Shown in pieces: positions 6,970-13,226 of a stretch of 13,226 nucleotides of DNA. Within the stretch, counting starts at the first letter, position 1. Each line of letters begins with the position of its first letter. The notes under the pieces are model-generated. The model saw nothing but the letters and a program-made list of their open reading frames with translations. It made no database searches and was not told where the DNA came from. The DNA comes from DATJXG01 sp035500455 (GTDB taxonomy: Bacteria > Acidobacteriota > Terriglobia > Terriglobales > Acidobacteriaceae): NCBI GenBank assembly GCA_035500455.1, contig DATJXG010000109.1:1-13226 (forward strand). Direction: 5' to 3'. Made by a program: the position numbers and the translations under genes.

Positions 6970-8604
6970 TCACGTCCGTTGCGGGCCGAAGCCTCCTCCA
7001 CCCGGAGTCTCGATCCTGATTCGTTGCCCCTTGCGCACGCGGAGGTTGAACTTTCCCGGCAGTTCCTCTGCCTTCCCATCGGCGGCGACGAGAAACGCCC
7101 GCCCCGCGGCGCCTTCTTCTCCTCCGCTCAGGCCCCACGGGCGCACCTTGCGGCGCTCGGCAAGCAACGTAACTTCCGCGTCGGTGAGCACCTCGATCTC
7201 GCGCACGATGCCGTCGCCGCCGCGATGCCTGCCTCTACCGCCGCTCCCGGGCCGCAGAGAATAACGCCTCACGCGCAGGGGATAGCCGTGCTCCAGAGCC
7301 TCCGCCGGCGTGTTGAGGGAGTTGGTCATGTGGGTGTGAACGCCGGAAACGCCCGGCTTGGTTGGACGCGCCCCCATGCCGCCGGCAATCGTTTCGTAAT
7401 AAGCGAACGGTTCGCCGGTGCGCGGGTCCACTCCGCCGATGGTCAGGTTGTTCATGGTGCCCGAAGCCGCCGCGGGAATGAAATGGGGAAGAGCCTGGGC
7501 GAGGGCCCGCAGCAGGACATCCACGATGCGCTGCGAGGTTTCCACGTTTCCACCCGCCACCGCCGCCGGCGGACGTGCGTTTACGATAGTGCCCTCGGGG
7601 GAGATCACCTCGATGGGGCGCATCAGGCCTGCGGTTGCTGGAATGTCCTCCGCCAAAAGGCAGCGGAAAACGTAGAAACACGCAGAGTAGGTGATGGCCG
7701 CCACGGCATTCACGCTCCCGGAAACCTGAGGATCGCTTCCGGTGAAATCAATCGTGACCAGAGGCAAGCGCCGTCGCCGCATGGTCACCGCCACCGCAAT
7801 CTTTATCGGTTTGTCCCCAAATCCGTCGCTGTCGAGAAAATCCTTCGCCCGATATGTTCCCGCCGGAACCTGGCGGAGGAATGCCCGCATCATCTCTTCC
7901 GAGTAATCCAGCAGTTCGCGCGCCATTTTCCGGGCCCGCTCCAACCCATAGCGCGCGCAAACTTCCCGCAGGCGCTCCGCTCCTGTGTGGCACGCCGCGA
8001 GTTGTGCGCCGATATCGCCCTCGCGCTCGTCCGGGGTGCGGACGTTGCTGAGCAGCAGCGAGAGAACGTCGCGGTCTGTTTCCCCGCCGCGAACCAGGCG
8101 AACAGGAGGAATTCGCAACCCCTCCTGATAAATCTCGCGGCATAGGCCCATCGATCCGGGGTACATTCCGCCCACGTCCGCGTGATGCGCGCGTGAAGCC
8201 ACATAGAAATCAGGCTTGGCGGCGGCTTTTTGCGGGCGGGGGCGCGCGCGCCCCACGGAAGGGCCGGCGGCCCCGCCAGCAACCCAGATCGGGGCTACCA
8301 AAGTAATGTCCGGCAAGTGCGTTCCGCCGCGAAACGGATCATTCAGCATCACCACATCCCCCGGCGCCAGGGGAAAGGCGTCAATCGCGGCGCGCACTGA
8401 CATGGGCATCGACCCGAGGTGCACGGGCATGTGGTCGCCCATGGCGATCACTTCGCCGGCGGCGTCAAACACCGCGCAGGAATAATCGCGCCGCTCTTTG
8501 ATGTTGGGAGAAAACGCCGTGCGCCGCAGGGCCGCACCCATCTCCTCCGCGATGGAGTGGTAAATGTTCTTGAAGATTTCCAGCTCGATGGGATCGCGCC
8601 GCAT
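6970..8604 (-). CDS. Hydantoinase B/oxoprolinase family protein (HyuB-like)
   Basis: HyuB-type subunits work with HyuA-type ATPase subunits in ATP-dependent opening of hydantoin or 5-oxoproline rings; related acetone carboxylases share the fold. The family is seen from start to end: DPIELEIFKNIYHSIAEEMG (4-23), the ERRDYSCAVFD segment (37-47), GDHMPVHLGSMP (56-67), LNDPFRGGTHLPDI (87-100), SRAHHADVGG (137-146), VAGGNVETSQR and the C-terminal IRIETPGGGGFG. The 544-residue length fits. Residues about 108-132 (including GRARPRPQKAAAK) look like an extra segment between TLVAPIW and FYVASRAHH, coded by very GC-rich DNA with a perfect palindrome. No HyuA gene lies in the window. The ATG lacks a good ribosome-binding site, but a stop lies 15 bases upstream in frame, so no longer start exists. 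The substrate is unknown. Confidence 0.9.
   Translation of the reverse strand: MRRDPIELEIFKNIYHSIAEEMGAALRRTAFSPNIKERRDYSCAVFDAAGEVIAMGDHMPVHLGSMPMSVRAAIDAFPLAPGDVVMLNDPFRGGTHLPDITLVAPIWVAGGAAGPSVGRARPRPQKAAAKPDFYVASRAHHADVGGMYPGSMGLCREIYQEGLRIPPVRLVRGGETDRDVLSLLLSNVRTPDEREGDIGAQLAACHTGAERLREVCARYGLERARKMARELLDYSEEMMRAFLRQVPAGTYRAKDFLDSDGFGDKPIKIAVAVTMRRRRLPLVTIDFTGSDPQVSGSVNAVAAITYSACFYVFRCLLAEDIPATAGLMRPIEVISPEGTIVNARPPAAVAGGNVETSQRIVDVLLRALAQALPHFIPAAASGTMNNLTIGGVDPRTGEPFAYYETIAGGMGARPTKPGVSGVHTHMTNSLNTPAEALEHGYPLRVRRYSLRPGSGGRGRHRGGDGIVREIEVLTDAEVTLLAERRKVRPWGLSGGEEGAAGRAFLVAADGKAEELPGKFNLRVRKGQRIRIETPGGGGFGPQRT
8239..8254. repeat. Perfect 16-base GC palindrome inside the HyuB gene
   Basis: GGGGCGCGCGCGCCCC is its own reverse complement. 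It lies in the stretch coding for the extra segment (residues about 108-132) of the HyuB-like protein. It resembles the GC palindromes in the gene gaps in style but shares no long motif with them, so common origin is inference. Confidence 0.6.
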
Positions 8605-8634
8605 GGGAATGCCAGCAGTTTACAGCACGATGCA

Positions 8635-8706
8635 GACGCGGGCGTCCCGTGCGGCGGTCTGCTCGAAATTCTCGGTGAGCTTTCGCGCCCGGGCGAGGTC
8701 GCCCGG
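8635..8706. repeat. GC palindromes between MOSC and HyuB genes
   Basis: Two elements lie in the 134-base gap. GACGCGGGCGTCCCG (8635-8649) is copy 2 of the GCGGGCGTCCC family. CCGGGCGA (8689-8696) and TCGCCCGG (8699-8706) form a perfect 8-base-pair stem with a 2-base loop, about 33 bases past the MOSC stop. On the minus strand this hairpin is preceded by TGTAGG, like the CGTGTAG-hairpin family. No T-tract follows. Confidence 0.55.
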
Positions 8707-8738
8707 CGCCTACATTCATAGGAGAAGACGACGGAGAC

Positions 8739-9200
8739 TTACACTTCGCAGACTGTATCCCCCACGCGAACGACTCCTGCGCTGAGAATCTGTGCTCGCA
8801 GGCCGGCGCGGTGGGCGAGCCATTGGATGACCGGCTTCCCGGTGAGGCCTTGCAGATGATTGCAAGGTTCACACAGCCGTATGCCGCGAATCCTCACGTC
8901 TCCGATGTGAAACTCGCGGCCTACGAGATGGTTTAGAGGCACGCCTCGAGTGACGATGTTGCGGCGCGCCTCGCTCGCAGCCATGGCCGCATCGTATTCG
9001 CCCTTCAGCGCTTCTACAGCTTCAGCTTCAATCAGCGTGACTTCGCGGTCCGGCAGCGGCTTGGAGAATGTTCCTTTCTGCTGCGCGTAGCGGTCGCCTT
9101 CCAGGCCGACTCCCGGAACCGCCCGCACCTCGGCGATCGGTTGCATGGGCGCCTTAGCCTCAGGCGCAATGAAGATCGATTCAACTTTCCCGCTCCACAC
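8739..9200 (-). CDS. MOSC-domain protein
   Basis: MOSC domains occur in molybdenum-cofactor sulfurases and related proteins, where a conserved cysteine carries sulfur or binds the cofactor. This 153-residue stand-alone protein shows GVGLEGDRYA (30-39), the LIEAEAVEAL segment (56-65), ARRNIVTRGVPLNHLVGREF (78-97), and RLCEPCNHL (108-116) with the key cysteines Cys110 and Cys113. The start is GTG at 9200, well supported by GGGAGG at 9207-9212 (minus strand) with a six-base spacer. It lies between the aminotransferase and the HyuB-like gene on the same strand, but gaps of over 130 bases holding repeats leave co-transcription uncertain. The sulfur acceptor or cofactor partner cannot be named from the sequence. 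Confidence 0.9.
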   Translation of the reverse strand: MWSGKVESIFIAPEAKAPMQPIAEVRAVPGVGLEGDRYAQQKGTFSKPLPDREVTLIEAEAVEALKGEYDAAMAASEARRNIVTRGVPLNHLVGREFHIGDVRIRGIRLCEPCNHLQGLTGKPVIQWLAHRAGLRAQILSAGVVRVGDTVCEV

Positions 9201-9284
9201 AGTTCGCCTCCCTGGAGCGAGCAGGTTTCAAAGCCGTACCCGCCAGCCGTACCTGCCAAGCCCTCTGCGTCAAGCCCTATCCGC

Positions 9285-9326
9285 CTCGCTTCGCTCGGTC
9301 GGCGGGGCAAGCCCCGCCGCTACACG
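9285..9326 (-). repeat. CGTGTAG-hairpin family, copy 2
   Basis: On the minus strand this 42-base element is CGTGTAG, then the hairpin CGGCGGGGCTTGCCCCGCCG (9 base pairs, TT loop), then ACCGAGCGAAGCGAG. It begins 5 bases after the TAA stop of the aminotransferase gene. It matches copy 3 (11135-11176) at 36 of 42 positions by eye, without gaps. Confidence 0.75.
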
Positions 9327-9331
9327 AGCAT

Positions 9332-10687
9332 TTACGCGCCCTTCTCTACAATGGAAATCGATTCCTCGAGGATCTCCACCGCCACTTCGGCTTCGTCTTT
9401 CGTGACCACCAGCCCCGGCGAAAGCCGAACTGCGCTTGGTCCGCATCCCAGCAACAACAGGCCACGCTCGAACGCCAGCTCGATTATCCGGTCGCGTTCC
9501 GCGGCAGCATACTCCTTCGTCGCCTTGTCTTTGACGATATCCACGCCGATCATCAAGCCTCGCCCGCGCACATCGCCCACCAGCCGATGCTTTCGCGGCC
9601 AGTCTGCCATGCGATCCAGAATGTACTCGCCCACTGTTGCCGAATTCTGGACCAGCTTTTCGCGTTCGATGACGTCCAGCGTAGCCAGCGCGGCGGCGAT
9701 GCAGACCGGATTGCCACCGAAGGTGGAAGCGTGCGATCCCGGTACCCAGTCCATGACTTCGGCCTTCGTCATCACGATTCCCAGCGGCATGCCGGAGGCG
9801 ATGCCCTTCGCGATCGTGATCATGTCCGGCTCCACTCCGCTATGCTCCACTGCCCACCACTTGCCGGTGCGGCCCACGCCGCTCTGCACTTCGTCGCAGA
9901 CCAGCAGGATGCCGTGGCGGTCGCAAATGCGCCGAAGTTCCTGCATGAAGACGGTGGGCGCGACCAGATACCCGCCCTCGCCCTGCACCGGTTCCACGAA
10001 GATCGCCGCCACTTCCTCGGGAGGCAGGACGGTCTTGAACAGTTTCTCCTCGATATAGAGCGCGCAGTTCAACGCGAACTTCTCGGGATCCTCGCCTGCC
10101 GCCGGCCCGCGGTACATATCGGGATAGCGCACATGCGTCACCCCCGGCACCAGAGGCCCGAAACGTCGCTTCTGCTGGGGCTTGGAGGCGGTGAGCGAAA
10201 GCGCGCCCATGGTGCGCCCGTGAAACGCGCCCAGGAAAGCGATCACGTTCTGCCGCTTGGTGTGGTAGCGCGCCAGCTTGAGCGCGCACTCAATCGCTTC
10301 CGTCCCTGAGTTTCCGTAGTAAATGCGGTGCGGCCCCTTCATGGGCGCGACCTTCGAGAGACGCTCGGCCAGCGTCACCATGTTCTCATAATAAAAATCA
10401 GTGCCCGACATGTGGATCAGCTCGCCCGCCTGCTTTTGAATCGCCGCCACCACATCAGGATGGCAATGTCCGGTGGAAGTCACGGCGATGCCGGCGGAGA
10501 AATCGAAGAACTCATTGCCGTCCACGTCGCTTATCACAATGCCACGGCCTTCTTTGGCCACCAGCGGATAGGAACGCGTGTAGGACGGAGAAAGATATTT
10601 TTCGTCGCCTGCCAGCACACGCTTGGCGTTGGGGCCGGGCAGGGCGGTTTTGAGCCTGGGCCCGTTGAGTAGAGTCTTGGTGGTCAT
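9332..10687 (-). CDS. Class III PLP-dependent aminotransferase (GabT/ArgD-like)
   Basis: This fold type I aminotransferase of 451 residues should move an amino group, often from an omega position (4-aminobutyrate, ornithine or acetylornithine), to a keto acid in the cytoplasm. Visible landmarks are DVDGNEFFDFSAGIAVTSTG (54-73), the phosphate-binding NSGTEAIE (126-133), FLGAFHGRTMG (151-161), EPVQGEGGY (232-240), LVCDEVQSGVGRTG (262-275) with Asp265, and the PLP lysine Lys294 in TIAKGIASGMPLG. GabT, acetylornithine aminotransferase and the related archaeal amino-acid racemases are not easily separated by eye, so the substrate is open. The ATG has a strong ribosome-binding site, GGGAGG at 10693-10698 (minus strand). 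The gene leads a minus-strand series with the MOSC and HyuB-like genes. A catabolic role in amino-acid or hydantoin use would fit but is inference. Confidence 0.93.
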   Translation of the reverse strand: MTTKTLLNGPRLKTALPGPNAKRVLAGDEKYLSPSYTRSYPLVAKEGRGIVISDVDGNEFFDFSAGIAVTSTGHCHPDVVAAIQKQAGELIHMSGTDFYYENMVTLAERLSKVAPMKGPHRIYYGNSGTEAIECALKLARYHTKRQNVIAFLGAFHGRTMGALSLTASKPQQKRRFGPLVPGVTHVRYPDMYRGPAAGEDPEKFALNCALYIEEKLFKTVLPPEEVAAIFVEPVQGEGGYLVAPTVFMQELRRICDRHGILLVCDEVQSGVGRTGKWWAVEHSGVEPDMITIAKGIASGMPLGIVMTKAEVMDWVPGSHASTFGGNPVCIAAALATLDVIEREKLVQNSATVGEYILDRMADWPRKHRLVGDVRGRGLMIGVDIVKDKATKEYAAAERDRIIELAFERGLLLLGCGPSAVRLSPGLVVTKDEAEVAVEILEESISIVEKGA

Positions 10688-10700
10688 GGGATCCTCCCGT

Positions 10701-10793
10701 TCAGTTGTCGGTCTTCGGTCGGTCTTGGGCGTTGGTCCTTAGCCCCTGGTCGTTGGCCTTCGGACGCTCGTTGTTGGCTGTCAATCGGCCGAC
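10701..10793. repeat. Degenerate tandem repeat upstream of the aminotransferase
   Basis: Read on the minus strand the stretch is a run of imperfect units such as GGCCAACGACCAG, GGACCAACGCCCAAG, ACCGACCGAAG and ACCGACAACTGA. It ends just before the GGGAGG ribosome-binding site. No open frame here looks like a protein. It probably forms part of the 5' leader of the aminotransferase mRNA. Confidence 0.5.
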
Positions 10794-11064
10794 TGCGGAT
10801 AAGGGCACGGTCTCACCGCGCCCTTGGCCTCCCCACGCCGTCATTCCGAGCAGGCCAAGCCTGTGCGGAATGTGTATGGGATTCGGAAAGCCGCCGGCTA
10901 CACAGAAGACGGGTGGATGAACTAATCGCTGCCAAAGAGGCTGGGACGCAGACGCGACGGCAGCACTGCCCGGAAGCGCCGCGGACATACTAGAAAGTCC
11001 AGCCAGCACTCAGGCAAATGCGAATTAGGATTCTTGCGCCGCCGCATAGAGGAACTCCGCTTTC

Positions 11065-11092
11065 ATTATAACCCCCACCAAACGCCGCGTAA
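11065..11092 (-). promoter_or_regulatory. Possible minus-strand promoter
   Basis: The minus strand has a perfect TATAAT (plus-strand ATTATA at 11065-11070). A partial -35, TTACGC, lies 16 bases upstream (about 11087-11092). Transcription would run toward the aminotransferase gene and give a leader of about 370 bases, or a separate small RNA. The -35 match is poor. Confidence 0.3.
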
Positions 11093-11134
11093 CCCCCGTT
11101 AGTAACCGACCCGAGTGGACGATCCACCACTGCC

Positions 11135-11176
11135 CGTGTAGGGACGTGGCTTGCCCCGTCCAGCGAGCGAAGCGAG
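11135..11176 (+). repeat. CGTGTAG-hairpin family, copy 3
   Basis: The 42-base element reads CGTGTAG, then GGACGTGGCTTGCCCCGTCC, then AGCGAGCGAAGCGAG. Compared with copy 2, the first and third stem base pairs change on both sides (C-G to G-C, and G-C to A-T), which keeps the pairing. One internal T-C mismatch is present. Confidence 0.75.
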
Positions 11177-11296
11177 ACAGTTCGGTTACAGCAGTCAAAG
11201 AATGGGAGGTGGAATCGGCAACAGCATCTCTGGGCGCGATTCGCGTCAATCCCACGAACCCCAACCCTGACAAGGCTTTGCGGCCCAAGAATCGTT

Positions 11297-11326
11297 TTCT
11301 TCGCACCCGCGAATCCAGCGTATAAT
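11297..11326 (+). promoter_or_regulatory. Promoter of the POTRA gene
   Basis: A consensus -10 box TATAAT lies at 11321-11326. The -35 region is weak (TTCTTC at 11297-11302, 18-base spacer). Transcription would start near 11333, leaving about 16 bases before the GTG at 11349, enough for the GGAGG at 11338-11342. Confidence 0.55.
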
Positions 11327-11348
11327 GGCTCGGCAACGGAGGTGCGCT

Positions 11349-12266
11349 GTGCGTAAGCGCCTCTTGTTCGAAGCCGCCAGCCTCGTCTGCTTGTCCCTCC
11401 TGCAAGCCCAGGCCCAGACTGCGCCATTTTCGGTCGCCAGCCTCAAGATCGAAAACGTAAGGTTTCAAAGGGTTTCCAAGCTTTCCAGCGCCCAGCAGCG
11501 CGAACTGACCAAGGAAATCCGCCAGGACACCGAATGGCCCACCCAGCACATCCTTCAGGCCGTGGCCGATTCCGTCCGCCAGAACGTGCTCGCCGCATAC
11601 GCCGATCACGGCTATTGGCGCGCCAAAGTCACCGTGCAGGTTGTGCCGCAGCGGTTGCTGGACTCCGCGCAAACCGTGGATGTCGTCGTGTGGGCCCTCA
11701 ACGAAGGGCCGCAGTACCGCCTGCGCAGCCTCACCTGGTCAGGCGCCGAAGCCTTCCCGCCCGAGCGCCTGAACGGGCTCATACCGGTGCGCCCGGGCGA
11801 AGTGCTGGAGCGCGATAAACTTGCCGCGGGAATGGAGGCGGCCCGCCACCTCTACGCCACCCGCGGTTACATCAACTACACCGCCATCCCGGAAATGCAA
11901 ACCGACGACGCTCACGACACCGCCTCGCTGCAGATTCACGTGGACGAAGGCGGAGTCTTCACCTTCGAGAAGTTTGACGTCCTGGGCATCAACCCAACCA
12001 CCCGCGAGCGCCTGCTGGACGCCTGGCCGCTGCGCCCCGGCGATGTGTACGCCTCCGGCATCGTGGAAGATTTCGTCCGCCAGCACGCCTCTTTGCTGCC
12101 TCCGGCCGGGCAACGCGACGTGGTCTGCCGCACCATGGACCTGAGCAATCACACCATAGAATTCACCCTCGACTTCCGCGCTCAACCCCTTCCCTGCGCG
12201 GCTCCGCCGGAACCCGAGGTCACCAGCCAGTCGCTCAACCGCCTTCTGCCGCAACCGCAACCGTGA
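11349..12266 (+). CDS. Secreted POTRA-repeat protein without a beta-barrel
   Basis: The start is GTG at 11349: GGAGG at 11338-11342 with a six-base spacer precedes it, and it yields a clean signal peptide (MRKRLLFEAASLVCLSLLQA, likely cleavage after AQA at residue 22). An in-frame ATG at 11325 overlaps the -10 box and is unlikely. The 305-residue product has POTRA-like alpha/beta units at about 29-118, 122-204 and 205-278. The second is clearest: YRLRSLTWSGAEAFPPERLN, VRPGEVLERDKL, then ARHLYATRGYINYTAIPEM. POTRA domains in BamA/TamA-type proteins act in the periplasm as docking sites for outer-membrane protein assembly, normally next to a 16-strand barrel; here the protein ends after a Pro-rich tail. 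Cys260 and Cys283 could form a disulfide. The function is unknown; a periplasmic adaptor is inference. Confidence 0.82.
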   Translation: MRKRLLFEAASLVCLSLLQAQAQTAPFSVASLKIENVRFQRVSKLSSAQQRELTKEIRQDTEWPTQHILQAVADSVRQNVLAAYADHGYWRAKVTVQVVPQRLLDSAQTVDVVVWALNEGPQYRLRSLTWSGAEAFPPERLNGLIPVRPGEVLERDKLAAGMEAARHLYATRGYINYTAIPEMQTDDAHDTASLQIHVDEGGVFTFEKFDVLGINPTTRERLLDAWPLRPGDVYASGIVEDFVRQHASLLPPAGQRDVVCRTMDLSNHTIEFTLDFRAQPLPCAAPPEPEVTSQSLNRLLPQPQP

Positions 12267-12275
12267 ACCAATATA

Positions 12276-12289
12276 GACGCGGGCGTCCC
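12276..12289 (+). repeat. GCGGGCGTCCC family, copy 3
   Basis: GACGCGGGCGTCCC follows the POTRA gene stop by nine bases and shares 14 bases with the copy at 8635. The rest of the gap to 12424 holds GGACGCGGGCCTACATTGG (12364-12382), a possible decayed relative. Confidence 0.5.
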
Positions 12290-12424
12290 TGCACATGGGA
12301 ACTCGATGGATGGCGTTGTTTGAAGCGTATTTCCCACCCGGCTGAGATATGCTCGTGCGCGCGAGGACGCGGGCCTACATTGGCGAAGTTTGTTATGCTT
12401 TAGGTGGCGCTTTTAGGAGATACC

Positions 12425-13204
12425 ATGTCTCTGTCTGCGGTCATCGTGGACGACGAGCAGTTGGCCCGCGACGAACTCGCGTTCCTGCTCAAGGGGGTGG
12501 ATGACATTGACGTCGTCGCCCAGGGCAAGAACGGCGTCGAAGCGGTCAACCTGATCCGCGAGCACAATCCGGACCTGGTTTTCCTCGACGTACAGATGCC
12601 CGGCCTCGACGGCTTCGGAGTCATCAAGAAACTGCTCGACAAGAAAGTTCCCGTCCCCAAGATCGTCTTCGCTACCGCCTTCGACCAATACGCTGTAAAA
12701 GCCTTCGAAGTGAACGCCGTCGATTACCTGCTCAAGCCTTTTGACCGGAAGCGGGTAGCGCAGTCTGTGCAGAAGGCGCGGGCGACCATGGAGTCGAGCG
12801 GAGCTTCGTCCGATAAGTGGGAGACCGTGGTGCGAATGCTGGAGTCGCAGAAGACCCAGCAGGTGAAGATCATGCTCAAGGCCGGCGGGCGCATGTTCCT
12901 GGTGAACCAGAAAGACATTTGCTTCGCCTCGATTGCCGACGGCGTGATTACTGTCGTGACCGGCGGCCCCAGCGGCATGGAAGGGCAGTCCAATTGCCGC
13001 ACCCTGGAAGAACTTTTCGAAAGCCTGGACGCCAACTTATTCTGGCGGGCACACCGTTCGTTCCTGGTGAATATCAACCGCATCCGCGAAGTGGTGCCGT
13101 GGTTCAAGAGTTCCTACCAGATCCGGATGGACGATAAGAAGCAGACGGAAGTCCCCGTGAGCCGCGCCCAGACCAAGCGGCTGCGCGAACTGTTCGGTTT
13201 GTAA
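12425..13204 (+). CDS. LytTR-type response regulator
   Basis: This 259-residue protein has a receiver domain (about 3-120) with Asp9/Asp10, phospho-acceptor Asp55 (LVFLDVQMPGLDGF), Thr84 and Lys104 (DYLLKPFD). A LytTR DNA-binding domain follows at about 147-257, with its hallmark FWRAHRSFLVNINRIREV and a terminal SRAQTKRLRELFGL. Such regulators bind direct repeats and often control surface, secretion or virulence-type functions; partners are usually LytS-type membrane kinases. No such kinase is in the window, though one could lie to the right. The ATG at 12425 is fixed by a strong AGGAGA (12415-12420) four bases upstream; an in-frame GTG at 12404 lacks such a site. A TATGCT at 12394-12399 is a possible -10 box. 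The preceding POTRA gene is on the same strand, 158 bases away. Confidence 0.95.
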   Translation: MSLSAVIVDDEQLARDELAFLLKGVDDIDVVAQGKNGVEAVNLIREHNPDLVFLDVQMPGLDGFGVIKKLLDKKVPVPKIVFATAFDQYAVKAFEVNAVDYLLKPFDRKRVAQSVQKARATMESSGASSDKWETVVRMLESQKTQQVKIMLKAGGRMFLVNQKDICFASIADGVITVVTGGPSGMEGQSNCRTLEELFESLDANLFWRAHRSFLVNINRIREVVPWFKSSYQIRMDDKKQTEVPVSRAQTKRLRELFGL

Positions 13205-13207
13205 GGC

Positions 13208-13226
13208 GGCGCCGGCGTCCCGCCGG
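13208..13226. repeat. GC palindrome at the right edge
   Basis: GGCGCCGGCGTCCCGCCGG starts three bases after the stop of the LytTR gene and may continue beyond the window. CCGGCG and CGCCGG pair as a 6-base-pair stem with a 3-base loop. It is a variant of the GCGGGCGTCCC family. Confidence 0.45.

Larger units (their letters stand above)
10688..11324. other. 637-base gene-free gap with repeats and palindromes
   Basis: The gap separates the divergent aminotransferase and POTRA genes. From left to right it holds the degenerate tandem repeat (10701-10793); a hairpin AAGGGC (10801-10806) with GCCCTT (10821-10826); a 31-base imperfect palindrome from CATTCCG (10842) to CGGAATG (10872); a minus-strand TATAAT (11065-11070); copy 3 of the CGTGTAG family (11135-11176); and the POTRA gene promoter near 11321. 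Open frames exist on the minus strand, but none looks like a known protein. I see no tRNA or other recognisable RNA. Confidence 0.6.

Noticed and set aside
6979..8145. Long plus-strand open frame (388 codons) opposite the HyuB-like gene
   Set aside because: It lies wholly antisense to a clear HyuB protein, has no recognisable domain and a biased Arg/Ala/His-rich composition typical of shadow frames in GC-rich DNA.
9141..10058. Plus-strand open frame (305 codons) opposite MOSC and aminotransferase genes
   Set aside because: It spans two real genes in antisense, is Ser/Thr/Pro-rich and has no domain.
10801..11060. tRNA or known riboswitch in the large gap
   Set aside because: I found hairpins but no cloverleaf, T-loop GTTCRAN signature or recognisable riboswitch core.
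11025..11672. Minus-strand open frame (215 codons) opposite the POTRA gene start
   Set aside because: It overlaps the promoter and signal peptide of a better supported gene, and its product looks like a reverse reading of it.

Overview
The window looks like a chromosomal stretch of a GC-rich, Gram-negative-type bacterium, most probably an Acidobacteriota member close to Terriglobia/Koribacter. That placement is inference. It rests on the style of the proteins (chorismate synthase, deformylase, class III aminotransferase, soluble NarL-type kinase), a secreted POTRA protein that implies an outer membrane, and gene gaps filled with short palindromic interspersed repeats of a kind I associate with acidobacterial genomes. 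There are ten complete genes and one gene cut by the left edge. I see no phage, transposase, CRISPR array, rRNA or tRNA.

Layout. (1) 1-666, plus strand: the 3' part of a protein with three PASTA repeats. (2) 860-5205, minus strand, read right to left: aroC (chorismate synthase), def (peptide deformylase), fmt (methionyl-tRNA formyltransferase) and rsmB (16S rRNA m5C967 methyltransferase). fmt formylates initiator tRNA, def removes the formyl group from new proteins and rsmB modifies the ribosome, so these three form the widespread translation-initiation cluster. The PASTA gene runs head-on into rsmB. (3) 5394-6941, plus strand: a soluble HisKA_3 histidine kinase and a NarL/LuxR-type response regulator, a probable cognate pair. 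(4) 6970-10687, minus strand, read right to left: a class III aminotransferase, a small MOSC-domain protein and a HyuB-type hydantoinase/oxoprolinase subunit with no HyuA beside it. (5) 10688-11324: a 637-base gap without a convincing gene, full of repeats and palindromes. (6) 11349-13204, plus strand: a secreted POTRA-repeat protein without a beta-barrel, then a LytTR-type response regulator.

The most unusual material is between the genes. Nearly every gap holds a palindromic element, several touch stop codons, and the stop codon of fmt lies inside the conserved CGTGTAG box of one family. Two copies of that family differ by paired changes that keep a hairpin. A GC palindrome also sits inside an extra segment of the HyuB coding sequence. 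Among the proteins, the POTRA-only secreted protein, the orphan HyuB and a Pro-to-Ser change in RsmB motif IV deserve a second look. I did not find a clear, wholly new multi-gene system; the repeat families are the best candidates for something under-described.
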